64,000 bases of DNA from Ochrobactrum sp. CM-21-5 (lineage in GTDB: Bacteria; Pseudomonadota; Alphaproteobacteria; Rhizobiales; Rhizobiaceae): contig NZ_JACLZJ010000002.1 of the NCBI RefSeq assembly GCF_014253075.1, forward strand, positions 310,001 through 374,000, written 5' to 3'. The position numbers were made by a program, and so were the translations under genes. The notes beneath the pieces are model-generated. The model was given only the letters and a program-made list of their open reading frames with translations, was not told the DNA's origin and did no database searches. Positions 45,709 through 55,218 of the stretch are shown here, piece by piece (the first letter of the stretch is position 1; every line of letters begins with the position of its first letter).

Positions 45709-46898
45709 CGCAAAGCGCGAATTCAAAGACTGGAATTCGCCTCTCTGATCACCAGCGGCTCAATTGGCTGCGCCTTATTCGCACCGATCATATCGGCGCA
45801 GTCACCTTCCGCGATCTGATTCTGTTTTGCGGCTCGGCCTCCAATGCGATCGAGAGACTGCCGGAACTCAATATTCGCGGCGGTAGCGCCCGCCCTCTTC
45901 GCATTACACCTGTAGAAGATGCCGAGCGCGAACTGGAAGCCATCGAACGCATGGGCGCCCGCTTGGTCGGCATGGGCGAGCCGGACTATCCCCAACAGCT
46001 CAAAAACTGCGAAGCGCCGCCGCCGCTGGTTATCGTCAAAGGCGATGCTTCGATCTTCCGCAAGCCGCCGGTCGCCATCGTCGGTTCCCGCAATGCTTCC
46101 CTCGCGGGTGCGCGCTTTGCCGAGCGATTGGCACATGGCCTCGGCGAGGTGGGCTTCGCAATCATTTCCGGCCTCGCACGCGGCATCGACGCCGCCGCGC
46201 ACAGGGCGAGCATAACAAGCGGAACAGTTGCAGTTCTTGCGGGTGGACTGGACAGGCCATACCCATCAGAGAACCTGCCGCTCTATCGCGCTATACCCGA
46301 ACATGGCGGCGCGCTGATCACTGAAATGCCCATCGGGGCCGAACCGCGTTCGCGGGATTTTCCCCGCCGCAATCGTATTATAGCCGGTCTTTCGCTCGGC
46401 CTGATCGTCGTGGAGGCGGCGGAACGATCCGGCTCGCTTATCAGTGCGCGAATGGCCGGCGAAATGGGCCGCACCGTGTTCGCCGTTCCCGGCTCGCCGC
46501 TCGATCCGCGAGCGCGCGGCACCAATCTGCTTCTCAAGCAGGGAGCGACGCTCGTCACGACACCTGACGACGTCATCGAAACGCTCTCGTCGCTCATCCG
46601 TCCGGATATTTCCGTGCGCATTGCGGAGCAATCGAACTTTCTCAACCAGATAGATGAAGAGCCGGATCATTTGCCGGCCATGAACATACCGACCATGAGC
46701 ACTGACCGGGAAAGGGACAGGGTTCTTGATGCACTTGGGCCAGTGGCCGTCGATATCGATACGCTCGTGCGGCACACCGGCGTAGAGCCCGGCTCGATCC
46801 AGCTCATCTTGCTTGAGCTGGATCTGGCTGGAAGGCTTGTGCGCTATCCCGGCAACCAGGTCGCGCTCACTCCCGACGGTGAACTCAGCCCCGTCTGA
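45705..46898 (+). CDS. dprA: DNA-processing protein DprA (Smf)
   Basis: A 397-residue protein that loads RecA on single-stranded DNA in natural transformation and is present in many non-competent bacteria. The Rossmann DprA core shows [58 protein letters not shown] and [22 protein letters not shown]-terminal winged-helix region follows (about residues 330-397). ATG 45705 overlaps plsY by four bases, which fixes the start. The frame is open far upstream inside plsY, but that part is a shadow. Confidence 0.95.
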   Translation: MTQSANSKTGIRLSDHQRLNWLRLIRTDHIGAVTFRDLILFCGSASNAIERLPELNIRGGSARPLRITPVEDAERELEAIERMGARLVGMGEPDYPQQLKNCEAPPPLVIVKGDASIFRKPPVAIVGSRNASLAGARFAERLAHGLGEVGFAIISGLARGIDAAAHRASITSGTVAVLAGGLDRPYPSENLPLYRAIPEHGGALITEMPIGAEPRSRDFPRRNRIIAGLSLGLIVVEAAERSGSLISARMAGEMGRTVFAVPGSPLDPRARGTNLLLKQGATLVTTPDDVIETLSSLIRPDISVRIAEQSNFLNQIDEEPDHLPAMNIPTMSTDRERDRVLDALGPVAVDIDTLVRHTGVEPGSIQLILLELDLAGRLVRYPGNQVALTPDGELSPV

Positions 46899-46919
46899 GC
46901 AATAGCCTGAAATACAGAA

Positions 46920-47087
46920 TCAACCATCTGCGGTTGCATCAATGCAGTCACGCGCTTCCTGTAGCGCCATTTCAATCATATAGGCGAGCAAAGGACTATC
47001 CGTTTCCTTCGCCATTTTTCCCAATTCTTCCAGCATCTGCTCAATATAAATTAACCGTTCGGAATAGCTTGCGCTGCGTTGCGCCAT
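46920..47087 (-). CDS. Small hypothetical cytosolic protein (55 aa)
   Basis: Reads MAQRSASYSERLIYIEQMLE followed by a helix-rich ELGKMAKETDSPLLAYMIEM and ALQEARDCIDATADG. It is mostly amphipathic helix with no export signal. A purine-rich ribosome site (GGGGGCAAAC) precedes the ATG. The gene lies between dprA and topA on the opposite strand. Its composition and length resemble conserved small rhizobial hypothetical proteins. Function unknown. Confidence 0.7.
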   Translation of the reverse strand: MAQRSASYSERLIYIEQMLEELGKMAKETDSPLLAYMIEMALQEARDCIDATADG

Positions 47088-47333
47088 GTTTGCCCCCGCA
47101 AATAATCTCGTAACTGATCAGAAATGACCTTTTGGCTAACCGTTCGCTATGTATCCTCCACGGAAAATCTACCAAAAGTTTTAAAACTATCAACCGCACT
47201 TTATAGTTGTATTTCTTGAATTTTCGCCTCACGCTCTTGACCAAACGCCGCCCGCTGTTCATGTGGAAGACAACTAATTTCACGCGGTGGCGAGGTATTT
47301 TGCCTCTACGGGACGCGAATCTGGGCTGCTTTA

Positions 47334-49982
47334 ATGAACGTTGTCGTTGTCGAATCGCCTGCAAAGGCAAAAACTATCAACAAATATCTGGGCTCGAACT
47401 ATAAAGTTCTGGCCTCGTTCGGTCATGTGCGAGATCTGCCAGCCAAGGACGGCTCGGTGCGACCGGATGAAGACTTCGCCATGTCATGGGAAGTGGACAG
47501 CAATTCTGCCAAACGCCTGGCCGATATCGTCAAGGCGCTGAAGGACAGCGACAATCTGTTCCTCGCAACTGACCCGGATCGCGAAGGAGAAGCCATTTCC
47601 TGGCACGTGCTGGAAGTGCTGCGCCAGAAGAAGGCGCTGAACGGCAAGACGGTCAAGCGCGTCGCTTTCAACGCCATCACCAAAAAAGCCATTCTCGACG
47701 CCATCGCCAATCCGCGCGACATCGACGAACCGCTGGTGGACGCCTACCTTGCCCGTCGTGCACTCGACTATCTGGTCGGCTTCACCCTTTCACCGGTTCT
47801 GTGGCGCAAGCTGCCTGGCGCGCGCTCGGCAGGCCGCGTTCAGTCCGTGGCGCTGCGCCTGGTGGCGGACCGTGAGGCGGAAATCGAACGCTTCGTCCGC
47901 GAGGAATACTGGAACATCGCAGCGCTTCTCCAAACCCCGCGCAATGACGGTTTCACCGCGCGTCTGACCGCGCTCGACGGCAAAAGGCTCGGCAAGCTCG
48001 ACATCAAGAATGGCGAGCAGGCAACGGCCATCCGCACCATGCTGGAAGGCGCGAACTTCAAGGCCGTTTCCGTCGAGGCAAAGCCCACCAAGCGCAATCC
48101 AGGTCCGCCCTTCACCACATCCACCCTGCAACAGGCAGCATCGGGACAGCTCGGCTTTTCGGCCTCCCGCACCATGCAGGTGGCACAACGTCTTTATGAA
48201 GGCGTGGACATCGGCGGCGAAACCGCCGGTCTGATCACCTATATGCGTACCGATGGTGTGCAGATGGCACCCGAGGCGATCCAGGCGGCACGAGATGCGA
48301 TCGGCAACAGCTTCGGCGCAAAATATGTGCCGGAGAAGCCGCGCTACTATTCCAGCAAGGCGAAAAACGCACAGGAAGCCCACGAAGCGATCCGCCCGAC
48401 GGATTTCTTGCGCCATCCCAAGGAAGTGCGCCGCTACCTCGATGAAGACCAGGCACGTCTTTATGAACTGATCTGGAAGCGGGCAATTGCCAGCCAGATG
48501 CAGCCCGCCGACATCGAACGCACCACCGTCGACATCGAAGCGATCAATGGCGCACGCTCCGCCATGCTGCGCGCCAACGGCTCGGTGACGAAATTCGACG
48601 GCTTCCTCGCCGCCTATATGGATCACCGTGAGGAAGAGGACGACGACGAGGACAGCGCAAAGCTGCCGGAAATCCGTTCCGGTGAAACGCTTTCACGCGA
48701 GAAGATCGATGCAACGCAGCATTCGACCGAACCGCCGCCACGCTATTCGGAAGCGTCGCTCATCAAGAAGATGGAAGAGCTCGGCATCGGACGTCCATCC
48801 ACCTACGCCGCAACTCTCGCCACACTGCGTGATCGTGAATACATCACTATAGAAAAGCGCAAGCTCATACCGGAGGCCAAGGGCCGTCTGGTGACATCGT
48901 TCCTTGAAAGCTTCTTCAAGCGCTATGTGGAATATGATTTCACAGCCGATCTGGAAGAAAAGCTCGACCTGATTTCCGACGGCAAGCTTTCCTGGAAAGA
49001 CGTGCTGCGTGATTTCTGGCGAGATTTCTCCGGTTCCGTCGATGACATCAAGGAACTGCGCGTTACCAATGTTCTCGATGCGCTGAACGAAGAGTTGGCT
49101 CCGCTCGCTTTCCCGGCACGTGAAGACGGAAGCGATCCGCGCTCCTGCCCGACCTGCGGCACTGGCACGCTTTCGTTGAAGCTTGGCCGCTACGGCGCAT
49201 TCGTCGGCTGCTCCAACTACCCCGAATGCAAGTTCACCCGTCAGCTTGGCGGCGAGGCCAATGGCGACGCGGCTGCGGCGGACGAGCCGAAATCGCTCGG
49301 CAAGGACCCGTTCACCGGCGAGGAAATCACTGCACGAACCGGGCGTTTTGGCCCTTATATCCAGCGCGGCGAAGGCAAGGAAGCCAAGCGCGCCAGCCTG
49401 CCGAAGGGCTGGACGCTGGATGCGCTGGACCATGAAAAGGCAGTCGCGCTGCTTTCGCTGCCGCGCGATGTCGGCCAGCATCCCGAAACCGGCAAGATGA
49501 TTTCCGCGGGCATCGGGCGTTATGGACCTTATGTCAGCCATGACGGCACCTTCGCCAATCTGGAAAACGCCGAGGAAGTTTTCTCCGTCGGACTCAACCG
49601 CGCTGTCGCCGTGCTCGCCGACAAGCAGTCGAAGGGTGCGGGACGCGGCCGTTCGACACCCGCGGCACTCGCCACGCTCGGAGATCACCCTGATGGCGGT
49701 GCAATTACCGTGCGCGACGGACGTTATGGTCCCTATGTCAACTGGGGCAAGGTCAATGCCACCTTGCCGAAGGGCAAGGACCCGGCCAGTGTCACGCTGG
49801 AAGAGGCGCTTGCGCTGATTACCGAAAAGGCCGGTTCGACAAAGGGCAAGAAAGCCCCTGCCCGCAAGGCATCGGCAGCAAGTGCCGAAAAGAAGACCGC
49901 GGCGAAGAAGCCTGCGGCAAAGAAAGCGCCCGCCAAAGCCAAGAGCTCCGTGAAGAGCAAAGCCAAGGCGGCAGAGGAGTAA
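47334..49982 (+). CDS. topA: DNA topoisomerase I, TopA
   Basis: An 882-residue type IA topoisomerase that relaxes negative supercoils. The TOPRIM domain is NVVVVESPAKAKTINKYLG and LATDPDREGEAISWHV. The catalytic tyrosine is in AGLITYMRTDGVQ. A zinc-ribbon CPTCGTGTLSLKLGRYGAFV followed by CSNYPECKF lies near residue 610. Further C-terminal repeats (GRYGPYVSHDG, GRYGPYVNWG) and a Lys/Ala-rich tail (KKTAAKKPAAKKAPAK) complete it. rnr starts 3 bases later. Confidence 0.97.
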   Translation: MNVVVVESPAKAKTINKYLGSNYKVLASFGHVRDLPAKDGSVRPDEDFAMSWEVDSNSAKRLADIVKALKDSDNLFLATDPDREGEAISWHVLEVLRQKKALNGKTVKRVAFNAITKKAILDAIANPRDIDEPLVDAYLARRALDYLVGFTLSPVLWRKLPGARSAGRVQSVALRLVADREAEIERFVREEYWNIAALLQTPRNDGFTARLTALDGKRLGKLDIKNGEQATAIRTMLEGANFKAVSVEAKPTKRNPGPPFTTSTLQQAASGQLGFSASRTMQVAQRLYEGVDIGGETAGLITYMRTDGVQMAPEAIQAARDAIGNSFGAKYVPEKPRYYSSKAKNAQEAHEAIRPTDFLRHPKEVRRYLDEDQARLYELIWKRAIASQMQPADIERTTVDIEAINGARSAMLRANGSVTKFDGFLAAYMDHREEEDDDEDSAKLPEIRSGETLSREKIDATQHSTEPPPRYSEASLIKKMEELGIGRPSTYAATLATLRDREYITIEKRKLIPEAKGRLVTSFLESFFKRYVEYDFTADLEEKLDLISDGKLSWKDVLRDFWRDFSGSVDDIKELRVTNVLDALNEELAPLAFPAREDGSDPRSCPTCGTGTLSLKLGRYGAFVGCSNYPECKFTRQLGGEANGDAAAADEPKSLGKDPFTGEEITARTGRFGPYIQRGEGKEAKRASLPKGWTLDALDHEKAVALLSLPRDVGQHPETGKMISAGIGRYGPYVSHDGTFANLENAEEVFSVGLNRAVAVLADKQSKGAGRGRSTPAALATLGDHPDGGAITVRDGRYGPYVNWGKVNATLPKGKDPASVTLEEALALITEKAGSTKGKKAPARKASAASAEKKTAAKKPAAKKAPAKAKSSVKSKAKAAEE

Positions 49983-49985
49983 GAA

Positions 49986-52337
49986 TTGGCACGCCGTTTT
50001 CCCAAACCCGATACCGGACGATCCGCGAGGACCGAACGGCGTGCCGTAAAAGCCCAATCGGGCGATCCTAGCGCTTTTTTGCCGACTCGCGAGGATGTCC
50101 TCAAATATATCGAGGAAAATCCCGACCGCGCAGGCAAGCGAGAACTGGCCAAGGCTTTCAATATCAAGGGCGATGCGCGCGTTTTTCTGAAAGATCTGCT
50201 GCGCGAACTGGCCGATGAAGGACTGGTTGAAAAGCGCGCCCGCAAGCTTTCACGCCCCGGCTCGCTGCCCTCCGTGACCGTTCTCGACATTACAGGCCGC
50301 GACGAGGATGGCGGCCTGCTGTCCCGCCCGTCGGAATGGGATGAAGCGATGCATGGCAAGCCGCCGGTCGTGCTGATCCGCCGGTCGCGACTCGACAAGA
50401 CGTCCGAAGGCGGTCCTGCGGTCGGCGTCGGCGACCGCGTGCTGGCCAAGATTTTCCGTGGCGACAACCGGGATGGACCGGAATACTCCGCCCGCGTGAT
50501 GAAGCGGCTGGAGCATCGCGCCGGCGCCGTACTGGGCGTGGTGCGCAAGCTTGGCAATGGCGAATGGCGGCTGGAGCCGGTCGACCGCAAGCAGCCGGAA
50601 GTGCAGCTTGATGCTGCCTTGCTCGAAAACGCGGAAAGCGGTGATCTGGTCGAAGTGGAACTGCTCTCCTCGCGCCGCCAGGGGCTTCCGCACGGCAAGG
50701 TGCGTCAGGTAGTCGGCTCCATCGACAGTGAAAAAGCGCTTTCGATGATCGCCATACATGCGCACGAGATTCCGCATGTCTTTCCAGACGAGGCGATCCG
50801 CGAGGCGGAAACCGCCCCGCCTGCAACGCTGGATGGCCGGGAAGACTGGCGTGACATTCCGCTCATTACAATCGATCCGGCGGATGCGAAGGACTATGAC
50901 GACGCCGTTCATGCCATGCCGGACGCTGATCCGGAAAATCCGGGTGGCCAGATCGTCATTGTCGCCATCGCGGATGTAGCTGCTTATGTGCGCCCCGGCT
51001 CTGCACTGGACCGCGAAGCGCTGAAACGCGGCAATTCGGTCTATTTTCCCGACCGGGTCGTGCCGATGCTGCCCGAGCGCATTTCCAACGATCTCTGCTC
51101 GCTGCGCGGACTGGAAGATCGTCCGGCCATGGCCGTACGCATGGTGTTTTCTGCGGATGGACGCAAGAAATCGCACAAGTTCCACCGCATCATGATGCGC
51201 TCGGCAGCACGTCTGGCCTACAGTCAGGCGCAGACCGCCATCGATGGCGCGCCGGACGATACGACGGGACCCATTCTCGAGGACGTTCTCAAGCCGCTCT
51301 GGGCCGCCTATGCGGTCCTGAAGCGGGGGCGCGACACGCGTGAGCCTCTCGAACTCGATCTGCCTGAAAAGAAAATCCTGCTTGCCGCGGACGGCAAGGT
51401 GGACAAGGTCATCGTGCCCGAACGGCTCGATGCCCATAAGCTCATTGAAGAATTCATGATTCAGGCGAATGTGGCTGCAGCCGAAACGCTGGAAGGACGC
51501 CACCAGCCGCTGATCTTCCGCATTCACGATGAACCGGCGCTGGCAAAACAGGAAAGCTTGCGCGAATTCTTGCGCACGCTCGATATGAACCTCGCAAAAG
51601 GCACGCAGTTGCAGCCTTCGCAGTTCAACCGGATTCTCGCGGCTGTGGATGGCACAGACCATCAGGATCTGGTCAATCAGGTGGTGCTGCGTACGCAAAG
51701 CCAGGCCGAATACAGTCCCGACAATATCGGGCATTTTGGCCTGCATCTGAAACGCTATGCGCATTTCACCTCGCCGATCCGCCGTTATGCCGACCTGATC
51801 GTGCATCGCGCACTTATCAAGGCGCTGGGACTTGGCAGGGATGGGCTGACGACCGACGAGGAAGCGCAGCTTGCAGAAATCTCGGCGCTGATTTCCTCGA
51901 CTGAGCGGCGTGCCATGCTGGCCGAGCGCGAAACCGTGGACCGGCTGATCGCCCACTTTCTCGCCGCACACCTGGGCAGCGAGTATGAAGGGCGTGTCAC
52001 AGGCGTTACCAGAGCAGGTCTTTTCGTAAACCTTGCGACATATGGCGCGGACGGGCTGGTCCCCATTTCAACTTTGGGTCATGAATACTATTTATATGAC
52101 GAAGCTAACCATGCGATTGCAGGCGAAAGAAGCGGCAAGGGCTTCCGGCTCGGCGATACGGTTACGGTAAGGCTGGTTGAAGCGCTCCCCGTTGCGGGCG
52201 CGCTTCGTTTTGAAATGGTATCTGAACCGCATCCTCTGCCAATGTCGACGCGGTCGCATCATAAGGCAAGCCGGACAATGCGAGGCAGAAGGGGCAAGCC
52301 ATCAGGCATCCCCCATCACAAGAAAAGAGGTCGGTAA
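49986..52337 (+). CDS. rnr: Ribonuclease R
   Basis: A 783-residue 3'-5' exoribonuclease. It has cold-shock/OB domains in the N-terminal third, the RNB catalytic core with ITIDPADAKDYDDAVHAMPD (active-site aspartates), then SNDLCSLRGLEDRPAMAV and HFTSPIRRYADLIVHRALI, and a C-terminal S1 domain (YEGRVTGVTRAGLFVNL). The tail is basic (RGRRGKPSGIPHHKKRGR). It starts at TTG 49986, close behind topA, and its stop overlaps the next gene by one base. Confidence 0.96.
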   Translation: MARRFPKPDTGRSARTERRAVKAQSGDPSAFLPTREDVLKYIEENPDRAGKRELAKAFNIKGDARVFLKDLLRELADEGLVEKRARKLSRPGSLPSVTVLDITGRDEDGGLLSRPSEWDEAMHGKPPVVLIRRSRLDKTSEGGPAVGVGDRVLAKIFRGDNRDGPEYSARVMKRLEHRAGAVLGVVRKLGNGEWRLEPVDRKQPEVQLDAALLENAESGDLVEVELLSSRRQGLPHGKVRQVVGSIDSEKALSMIAIHAHEIPHVFPDEAIREAETAPPATLDGREDWRDIPLITIDPADAKDYDDAVHAMPDADPENPGGQIVIVAIADVAAYVRPGSALDREALKRGNSVYFPDRVVPMLPERISNDLCSLRGLEDRPAMAVRMVFSADGRKKSHKFHRIMMRSAARLAYSQAQTAIDGAPDDTTGPILEDVLKPLWAAYAVLKRGRDTREPLELDLPEKKILLAADGKVDKVIVPERLDAHKLIEEFMIQANVAAAETLEGRHQPLIFRIHDEPALAKQESLREFLRTLDMNLAKGTQLQPSQFNRILAAVDGTDHQDLVNQVVLRTQSQAEYSPDNIGHFGLHLKRYAHFTSPIRRYADLIVHRALIKALGLGRDGLTTDEEAQLAEISALISSTERRAMLAERETVDRLIAHFLAAHLGSEYEGRVTGVTRAGLFVNLATYGADGLVPISTLGHEYYLYDEANHAIAGERSGKGFRLGDTVTVRLVEALPVAGALRFEMVSEPHPLPMSTRSHHKASRTMRGRRGKPSGIPHHKKRGR

Positions 52338-52798
52338 TGAGCACGCTAGAGGCCAATTCCGCGCAGAATGTTCAGGTTTTCGGCAGCGAAAACCCTGCAA
52401 AGGCGCACCCCAAGCGTCAGCTGGGTGAAGCCATGTGGCGCGGTTTTCGCGGGCGTTGCCCGCATTGCGGTGAAGGAAAGCTGTTTCGCGCATTTGTGAA
52501 GCCGGTGGCTCAATGCTCCGTCTGCAGCGAGGACTATACAGAGCAGCGTGCCGATGACCTTCCGGCCTATCTGACGATTGTGGTTGTCGGTCACATCGTG
52601 GTCGGCGCTTTCATGGGCGTTGAAGCGACGACCAGTCTGTCCTTGTGGGTGCATATGGCGATGTGGGCTCCGCTGACGGTCCTTCTGTCGCTGCTTTTGC
52701 TGCAGCCGATCAAAGGGGCCATCATCGGCCTGCAATGGGCACTTTACATGCATGGATTTGGGGGCAAGGGCGAAGGCGAATTCGGCGACGTGACCTGA
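52337..52798 (+). CDS. DUF983-family zinc-ribbon membrane protein
   Basis: A 153-residue protein with an N-terminal zinc ribbon (GRCPHCGEGKLFRAFVKPVA plus QCSVCSEDY: four cysteines) and two transmembrane helices (LTIVVVGHIVVGAFMGVE; MWAPLTVLLSLLLLQPIKGA). This is the DUF983 pattern. Function unknown, although rhizobial relatives sit beside rnr and NUDIX genes as here. The start overlaps the rnr stop by one base, so it is in the same operon. Confidence 0.9.
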   Translation: MSTLEANSAQNVQVFGSENPAKAHPKRQLGEAMWRGFRGRCPHCGEGKLFRAFVKPVAQCSVCSEDYTEQRADDLPAYLTIVVVGHIVVGAFMGVEATTSLSLWVHMAMWAPLTVLLSLLLLQPIKGAIIGLQWALYMHGFGGKGEGEFGDVT

Positions 52799-52806
52799 CT
52801 GGCATC

Positions 52807-53547
52807 ATGACCGTGACGGTTCAGCCCCAATCCGCTTCGACAAAGGCCCGAAAAGCCTTGCGTCCGCGTGACGCGGCTTCCCTGCTCCTCATCGACAGAT
52901 CCGGCGCCAGGCCGCGCATTCTTATGGGCAGACGGCATTCGAGTCTCGTATTCATGCCGGGGAAATTCGTTTTTCCCGGTGGCCGTGCCGACCCTGCCGA
53001 TGGGTCGATTGCCGCCGCAAGTGAACTCAGCCACAGCGACACGCAGAAACTCCTGACCGGCATGGGCGCACGCGCGACCATACGTCGAACCCGTGCGCTC
53101 GGTCTTTGCGCCATCCGCGAGACTTTCGAGGAGACGGGTCTGCGCATCGCGCATGCCTCACCGGACGAAATCCCGCGTCCGTCGCATCATGACTGGTGTG
53201 CATTCTTTGAAAGCGGCCTGTTGCCAGCGCTGGGCAGTCTGCGCTATTTCGCGCGAGCGGTGACGCCGACCGACTATGTCCGGCGGTTCGACACGCGGTT
53301 TTTTATTGCATTTCGTGATAGCCTGCCGGGACTGCACAACCAGAAACTGGCTCCAAGCGGTGAACTGGAGGATCTTGACTGGGTTCCCATCGACGACATC
53401 AACAAACTTGACGTCGCCCGCATTACCCAAACGATTTTGAAGGAAGCTCAGGCGCTTCTGACCGATACCCGGCTTGATCTGCCCGCCGCCTTGCCAGTGG
53501 TGCAATACAGAAAGCGGCATGGCCGTTTTGTGCGTGAAGTGATCTGA
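52807..53547 (+). CDS. NUDIX hydrolase
   Basis: A 246-residue protein with a Nudix box in LGLCAIRETFEETGLRI (the REtfEETG core) and the preceding MPGKFVFPGGRADPADG. Between them lies an insertion of about 60 residues. The C-terminal half has RRFDTRFFIAFRD and LDWVPIDDINKL, as in NUDT7/NUDT19-like coenzyme-A or ADP-ribose hydrolases. The substrate is not known. ATG 52807 follows the DUF983 stop by 8 bases. The longer frame inside DUF983 is a shadow. Confidence 0.88.
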   Translation: MTVTVQPQSASTKARKALRPRDAASLLLIDRSGARPRILMGRRHSSLVFMPGKFVFPGGRADPADGSIAAASELSHSDTQKLLTGMGARATIRRTRALGLCAIRETFEETGLRIAHASPDEIPRPSHHDWCAFFESGLLPALGSLRYFARAVTPTDYVRRFDTRFFIAFRDSLPGLHNQKLAPSGELEDLDWVPIDDINKLDVARITQTILKEAQALLTDTRLDLPAALPVVQYRKRHGRFVREVI

Positions 53548-53551
53548 TCTT

Positions 53552-54763
53552 ATGAACAAAGAAATTCAGCCCGCCGACCTTGTCCCGCAAGAACCCGGCG
53601 GAGGTCTGCAACAGGGGCAGATGCACTGGCGCTCGCTTGCCGCCGCCATTGCGACGATCAGCGCCGTAGGCGCCGCTATAGGCCTCGGCGTACCGCTTCT
53701 TAGCGTTTTATTGGAAGGCCGCGGTCATTCGGCCAGTCTAATCGGCGCGAATACGGCTGTCGCAGGTCTGGCGTCCATCGTCGCCGCTCCGCTTGCTGCC
53801 CCTATCGCCGCTCGAATCGGTGTCGTGAAGGCGATATTCCTGATGCTGCTTATCGGCGGCGGCGCCTTTCTCGGCTTTCATTTTTTCCAGCCCCTGTGGA
53901 CATGGTTCGCGCTGCGCATCGTACTGCATTTTGCCTTGACGGTCCTTTTCGTCCTGTCGGAATACTGGATCAACGCTTCCGCACCGCCAGAAAAACGCGG
54001 ACTGGTGCTCGGCATATACTCGACCTCGCTGTCGCTCGGTTTCGCGCTGGGACCATGGCTTTTTTCCAAGATCGGCAGCTCCGGCGGTCTTCCCTTCTTC
54101 GTCGGTTTTGCAATCATCATGGTCGCGCTCATTCCGGTGCTGATCGCCTGGCGCGACAGCCCTGATTTCGAGGAAGGCGAGCATGTACCCTTTTTGCCCT
54201 TCATCTTCGCGGTGCCGACCGCCACGATGGCGGTTTTCGTGTTCGGGGCGGTGGAGACCGGCGGCTTTGCCCTGTTTCCAGTGTTTGGCGCACGCGTCGG
54301 CTATCCCGAAGCCGACGCCGCATTGCTGCTGACGATGGTCGGCCTTGGCAATGTGCTGATGCAGATACCGCTTGGAATCGTCAGCGACCGCATATCAGAC
54401 AGGCGCAAGCTCTTGCTGTTTTGCGCCACGACCGGTCTCATCGGAATGATTGCGCTGCCATTCCTCATGCAGCATTGGTACCTGATGGCTGGCGTACTGT
54501 TTCTTTGGGGTGGTGTGGTGGCCGGGCTCTATACGATCGGGCTTGCGCATCTGGGCTCCGAACTGACCGGGCGCGAGCTTGCATCGGCCAATGCGGCCTT
54601 TGTATTCTGCTACGCAATCGGCATGCTGGCCGGCCCGCAAGCGGTGGGCGTAGGCATGGATGCACTGGGTCCCAAAGGATTCCCGATGACCTTGGGAGTA
54701 TTTTTTGCGGCATATGCGCTCTTTGCTGCGGGAAGACTGCTTCTGAGAAGAAAGCAGGCTTGA
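53552..54763 (+). CDS. MFS transporter
   Basis: A 403-residue twelve-helix major-facilitator protein. It has a first helix pair with SAVGAAIGLGVPLLSVLLEG, then GANTAVAGLASIVAAPLAAP, the loop 2-3 region, and YWINASAPPEKRGLVLGIYS in the middle. The second half contains MQIPLGIVSDRISDRRKLLL (the MFS D-R-x-x-R motif). This resembles the YcaD/sugar-phosphate-like branch. Substrate unknown. It starts 4 bases after the NUDIX stop, making a five-gene run topA-rnr-DUF983-NUDIX-MFS. Confidence 0.88.
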   Translation: MNKEIQPADLVPQEPGGGLQQGQMHWRSLAAAIATISAVGAAIGLGVPLLSVLLEGRGHSASLIGANTAVAGLASIVAAPLAAPIAARIGVVKAIFLMLLIGGGAFLGFHFFQPLWTWFALRIVLHFALTVLFVLSEYWINASAPPEKRGLVLGIYSTSLSLGFALGPWLFSKIGSSGGLPFFVGFAIIMVALIPVLIAWRDSPDFEEGEHVPFLPFIFAVPTATMAVFVFGAVETGGFALFPVFGARVGYPEADAALLLTMVGLGNVLMQIPLGIVSDRISDRRKLLLFCATTGLIGMIALPFLMQHWYLMAGVLFLWGGVVAGLYTIGLAHLGSELTGRELASANAAFVFCYAIGMLAGPQAVGVGMDALGPKGFPMTLGVFFAAYALFAAGRLLLRRKQA

Positions 54764-54848
54764 CTTTTCGGCACCAATACGTAGTGTCGCGCCGAATTTC
54801 CGCTGCCGGATGAAATTGCCGGAATCGCTGGCGGTTTCTAACATTCGA

Positions 54849-54892
54849 GCATAATCCCGAAAAGTGGGACCCGGTTTTCGGAGAGATTATGC
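54849..54892. repeat. Rhizobiales interspersed palindromic repeat
   Basis: An imperfect palindrome: gcataatc ... gattatgc outer arms with ccgaaaa ... ttttcgg inner arms around gtgggacc. It matches my memory of a repeat scattered between genes in Brucella and Rhizobium. It sits in the gap between the MFS gene and rpmG. Confidence 0.8.
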
Positions 54893-54922
54893 CCGGCAAG
54901 CACATAGAGCAGGTATTTCGAT

Positions 54923-55090
54923 ATGGCCAAGGCTACGACGATCAAGATCAAGCTTTTGTCGACCGCTGACACCGGCTTCTTCTACGTTACGAAGAAGAAC
55001 AGCCGCACGATGACGGAAAAGATGACAAAGACCAAGTACGACCCGGTTGCGCGCAAGCACGTCGAGTTCAAGGAAACGAAGATCAAGTAA
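54923..55090 (+). CDS. rpmG: 50S ribosomal protein L33
   Basis: A 55-residue ribosomal protein: [20 protein letters not shown], then [20 protein letters not shown] and [15 protein letters not shown]. This is the alphaproteobacterial L33 form without zinc cysteines. It is preceded by the Rhizobiales palindrome and followed by a terminator. It is a single-gene unit. Confidence 0.97.
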   Translation: MAKATTIKIKLLSTADTGFFYVTKKNSRTMTEKMTKTKYDPVARKHVEFKETKIK

Positions 55091-55130
55091 TCCGTTTCCT
55101 GACGCTGCCTTTGCAGGCGGTCAGAATGCA

Positions 55131-55159
55131 AACGCCGTCTCTCGTGAGGCGGCGTTTTT
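55131..55159 (+). terminator. Rho-independent terminator after rpmG
   Basis: An 11-bp stem with one G-T wobble (aacgccgtctc / gaggcggcgtt), 4-base loop and a T-run. It lies about 40 bases after the rpmG stop. Confidence 0.9.
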
Positions 55160-55218
55160 GTTATCGGTACAGGATTCTGTTTAAACGGAACCGCTGTCGC
55201 CGACACTGCATAACGCTA

